Assembly (NCBI GenBank): GCA_038883335.1
Contig: JAVZMI010000011.1
Span: 1-34,490, forward strand
Source: Candidatus Bathyarchaeia archaeon
Lineage (GTDB): Archaea; Thermoproteota; Bathyarchaeia; Hecatellales; Hecatellaceae
Direction of reading: 5' to 3'
Length of the DNA: 34,490 nucleotides
Under the pieces are notes generated by a model. The model did not search any database. It was given only the letters and a program-made list of their open reading frames with translations, and was not told the DNA's origin. The translations under genes were made by a program, and so were the position numbers. Positions 32,746 through 34,490 of the stretch are shown one piece after another. The stretch's first letter is position 1, and each line of letters begins with the position of its first letter.

Positions 32746-34181
32746 TTATCTCTAACAGTTGGCTTCAAGCCGATTATGGGCGGGATTTCGCGAAGTTTCT
32801 ATTAGATAACTATAAAGTGAAAGCTGTGGTTGATTTCTCAAGTAGGCTTTTCAGCATTCCTCTAATCGGAACTCTCGTTCTATTTTTGGAGAAGGAGACA
32901 GATAGGAGTAGTAGAGAAGATAACGAGACCGTTCTGGTCTACGCAAATGAAGAGGCCAAGGTGGAGGAGTTACTGGAGATCATCGAGAGGCCAAGGAAGT
33001 ATGAGGGCAAAATGCTTGTCAGAGTGGTGAGGCAGGGAGAGATACCTAGAGATGAGAAATGGGTTAACCTAATATTTGACACCAGTGAACTATTAGAGCG
33101 TATAAGGAAGGCCCGTCACATTGTCAAGACGAACGAGATTTTTGAGGCTTATAGAGGCAATGTGAAATGGATGGTTTGGGCTATTGAGAACGGGCGTAGA
33201 CCTGATACGGGTGCTAATAGCTTCTTTTACCTAAACAAGGATGCTGTGGATCATTGGGGATTGAAGGAGTTCGTCCATCCTGTACTGGTCAGCCCCAGAT
33301 ACGCTAGGAACTTTACGTTTACTGAAAAGGACTGGGAGTCGTTAAAGGATGATGGAAAGCTTTGCTACGTTTTTCTTTGCCACAAGCCTAGGATAGATCT
33401 GCCGAAACCGGTCGTAGAGTATATTAGATGGGGCGAAACACAGTGCACACTTCGACCTTCAAAGAAGGCTGGCGAAAAGCCTAAACATTGCGATGAAGCC
33501 CTCTCATGTCAGGAGAGGGAAAGAAATCGGAAAGCGGGATTCTTTGGATGGTACGACCTAGGTAGAGTGATAAACGCGCCGATATTTACTCCCTACTATG
33601 CAAGGTATTTGCGCCGTTTTAATTTATCAGAGTTCAATACCGCTCTAGATGCCGATTTCATATCTTTAATCCAGAAAGTTGGGCTAGATAAAAAACAACT
33701 AAAAGCATTAGTCGCATATCTTAATTCAACTTTTGCTAGGTTTTACATCGAGACCTCTGGAAGAGCAGCTGGTGGGGCTGGTCCAATAGCATTAGATATC
33801 AAGCAAACAGAAGAGATGCCCTTGTTAGATGTGCGCAAGTTGTCTAAAAGACAAATTCAAGAGTTAGTCGAGCTTTTCGATGAATTGGAGAGCAAGTCTA
33901 GAAGCCTTGGTGGGGCTGATAAAAAGTCAAACCTCGAAAAGTTAAAGCTAACGATAAACAAGATTGACATCTATATCGCTGGCCTCTTGGGATTACCTAA
34001 AAAATTCGTCAGCAAGATGGTGACGATGACTGAGACCCTCATGGAGAGGAGGCTTAGCAGAGCCGAGGAAGCCAGACCTGAAGCTGTCAGGGGTGAAGAA
34101 GAACCTAGGATGAAGCCAACCCAAAATTTAAAGACGACCAGAGAACACCAAGAGAAACCCTCACTAGACAAATGGATTTAG
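32742..34181 (+). CDS. Type IIG-like restriction-modification enzyme, 3' part (methylase end plus target recognition)
   Basis: 479 residues continuing the methylase after the catalytic motif: MIISNSWLQADYGRDFAKFLL followed by VVDFSSRLF and a long C-terminal region with the TaqI-like target-recognition pattern (LVSPRYARNF, INAPIFTPYYARYL, ALVAYLNSTFARFYIET, GGAGPIALDIKQTEEMPL). It begins at an ATG overlapping the previous stop (ATGA, 32742-32745), and its frame is open further upstream to the frameshift point. A single intact protein of about 1,000 residues was probably ancestral. It could be expressed as a coupled second chain, be inactive, or the shift could be an assembly error. Confidence 0.82.
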   Translation: MIISNSWLQADYGRDFAKFLLDNYKVKAVVDFSSRLFSIPLIGTLVLFLEKETDRSSREDNETVLVYANEEAKVEELLEIIERPRKYEGKMLVRVVRQGEIPRDEKWVNLIFDTSELLERIRKARHIVKTNEIFEAYRGNVKWMVWAIENGRRPDTGANSFFYLNKDAVDHWGLKEFVHPVLVSPRYARNFTFTEKDWESLKDDGKLCYVFLCHKPRIDLPKPVVEYIRWGETQCTLRPSKKAGEKPKHCDEALSCQERERNRKAGFFGWYDLGRVINAPIFTPYYARYLRRFNLSEFNTALDADFISLIQKVGLDKKQLKALVAYLNSTFARFYIETSGRAAGGAGPIALDIKQTEEMPLLDVRKLSKRQIQELVELFDELESKSRSLGGADKKSNLEKLKLTINKIDIYIAGLLGLPKKFVSKMVTMTETLMERRLSRAEEARPEAVRGEEEPRMKPTQNLKTTREHQEKPSLDKWI

Positions 34182-34218
34182 ACTTCTCAGAACCTTAAAT
34201 GATCAAGAGGCCACTGTC

Positions 34219-34490
34219 TCAGTCTTTGCAGGTGAAGTTTAGGAGCGCCAGCCCAATCATCACAGCCTCCTCAGTCCTGACAGTCTCCACCCCCTGAAAA
34301 CCTACAAGATTCACCGTATACTGGAACAGATCCTCAACCCTCAACCCCTCCTGCCCCAAAATCTCCCCCAACCCCATCGAAGGCGAACCAAAAGCCACTA
34401 GCACACTCCTACTCCTACCCCAATCAGCCCTCAAACCCCCAGCAACCTCGCCCAAAAGCCTACCACAACGCGAAGTAGCCACCCTCAAAT
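34219..34490 (-). CDS. SPOUT-superfamily RNA methyltransferase (DUF171 / putative RNA N3-methyluridine type), C-terminal part
   Basis: The window ends inside this gene, of which the last about 90 codons are present. VATSRCGRLLGEVAGG, then VLVAFGSPSMGLGEIL (the SAM-binding trefoil-knot FGSP..GL motif), and VNLVGFQGVETVRTEEA are diagnostic of the archaeal/eukaryotic SPOUT family that commonly sits just upstream of the uL3 gene. Here it is on the same strand as uL3 but separated by the convergent restriction-modification gene. The coding strand is very G/T-rich, opposite to uL3. The apparent TTG start at 34488 is internal; the real start is outside the window. Confidence 0.88.
   Translation of the reverse strand, partial: LRVATSRCGRLLGEVAGGLRADWGRSRSVLVAFGSPSMGLGEILGQEGLRVEDLFQYTVNLVGFQGVETVRTEEAVMIGLALLNFTCKD

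Overview
The window is archaeal chromosome. Supporting features are a group II chaperonin (thermosome), an Alba DNA-binding protein, a PIN-ATPase-KH protein of the PINA type, archaeal-type phosphoglycerate kinase, RNase Z, a THUMP tRNA methyltransferase, archaeal/eukaryotic-type ribosomal proteins (uL3, uL4, uL23, uL2, uS19), tRNAs with archaeal-style introns and encoded CCA, and TATA/BRE-like promoters. The mix (Alba, PINA, bacterial-type DnaK/DnaJ/GrpE, many TTG/GTG starts) fits a TACK-group archaeon, possibly Bathyarchaeia. That placement is an inference from gene content, not a proof.

Layout. 1-2000: the tail of an unknown reading frame, then two tRNA genes flanking pgk. One is a minus-strand Met(CAT) tRNA with two non-anticodon introns; the other is a plus-strand Thr(TGT) tRNA with a 15-nt intron. 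2081-5378: three related GT-B glycosyltransferase genes (one plus, two minus), the minus pair led by a small winged-helix gene. One of the three has only the N-terminal domain. 5379-6604: a gene-poor stretch holding a 31-residue Lys-rich mini-gene with its own promoter and Shine-Dalgarno sequence, then an adenosine-specific kinase. 6718-12179: a compact chaperone operon, thermosome-grpE-dnaK-dnaJ, with a perfect palindrome upstream of the TATA box. 12199-15075: a MoxR/ChlI-like AAA+ ATPase plus VWA protein pair. 15084-17511 (minus): PINA ATPase and a macrodomain protein. 17723-20251: Alba, a class III aminotransferase-fold protein that has lost its PLP lysine, and a TIM-barrel protein. 20241-23196 (minus): RNase Z, Trm-G10-like methyltransferase and PRPP synthetase. 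23349-27524: SAM methyltransferase, PflX-like radical SAM protein, a membrane-anchored LEA-like protein and adenylosuccinate lyase. 27626-30980 (minus): the uL3-uL4-uL23-uL2-uS19 ribosomal cluster. 31186-34181: a type IIG-like restriction-modification gene, split by a one-base frameshift, lying between uL3 and the SPOUT RNA methyltransferase that normally precedes uL3; the 3' part of the latter ends the window.

The most notable points are the combined group II chaperonin/Hsp70 operon, the altered DnaK phosphate-loop aspartate, the lysine-less aminotransferase next to Alba, the twice-interrupted tRNA-Met, and the restriction-modification gene sitting inside a ribosomal protein neighbourhood, where the strand composition bias also flips.
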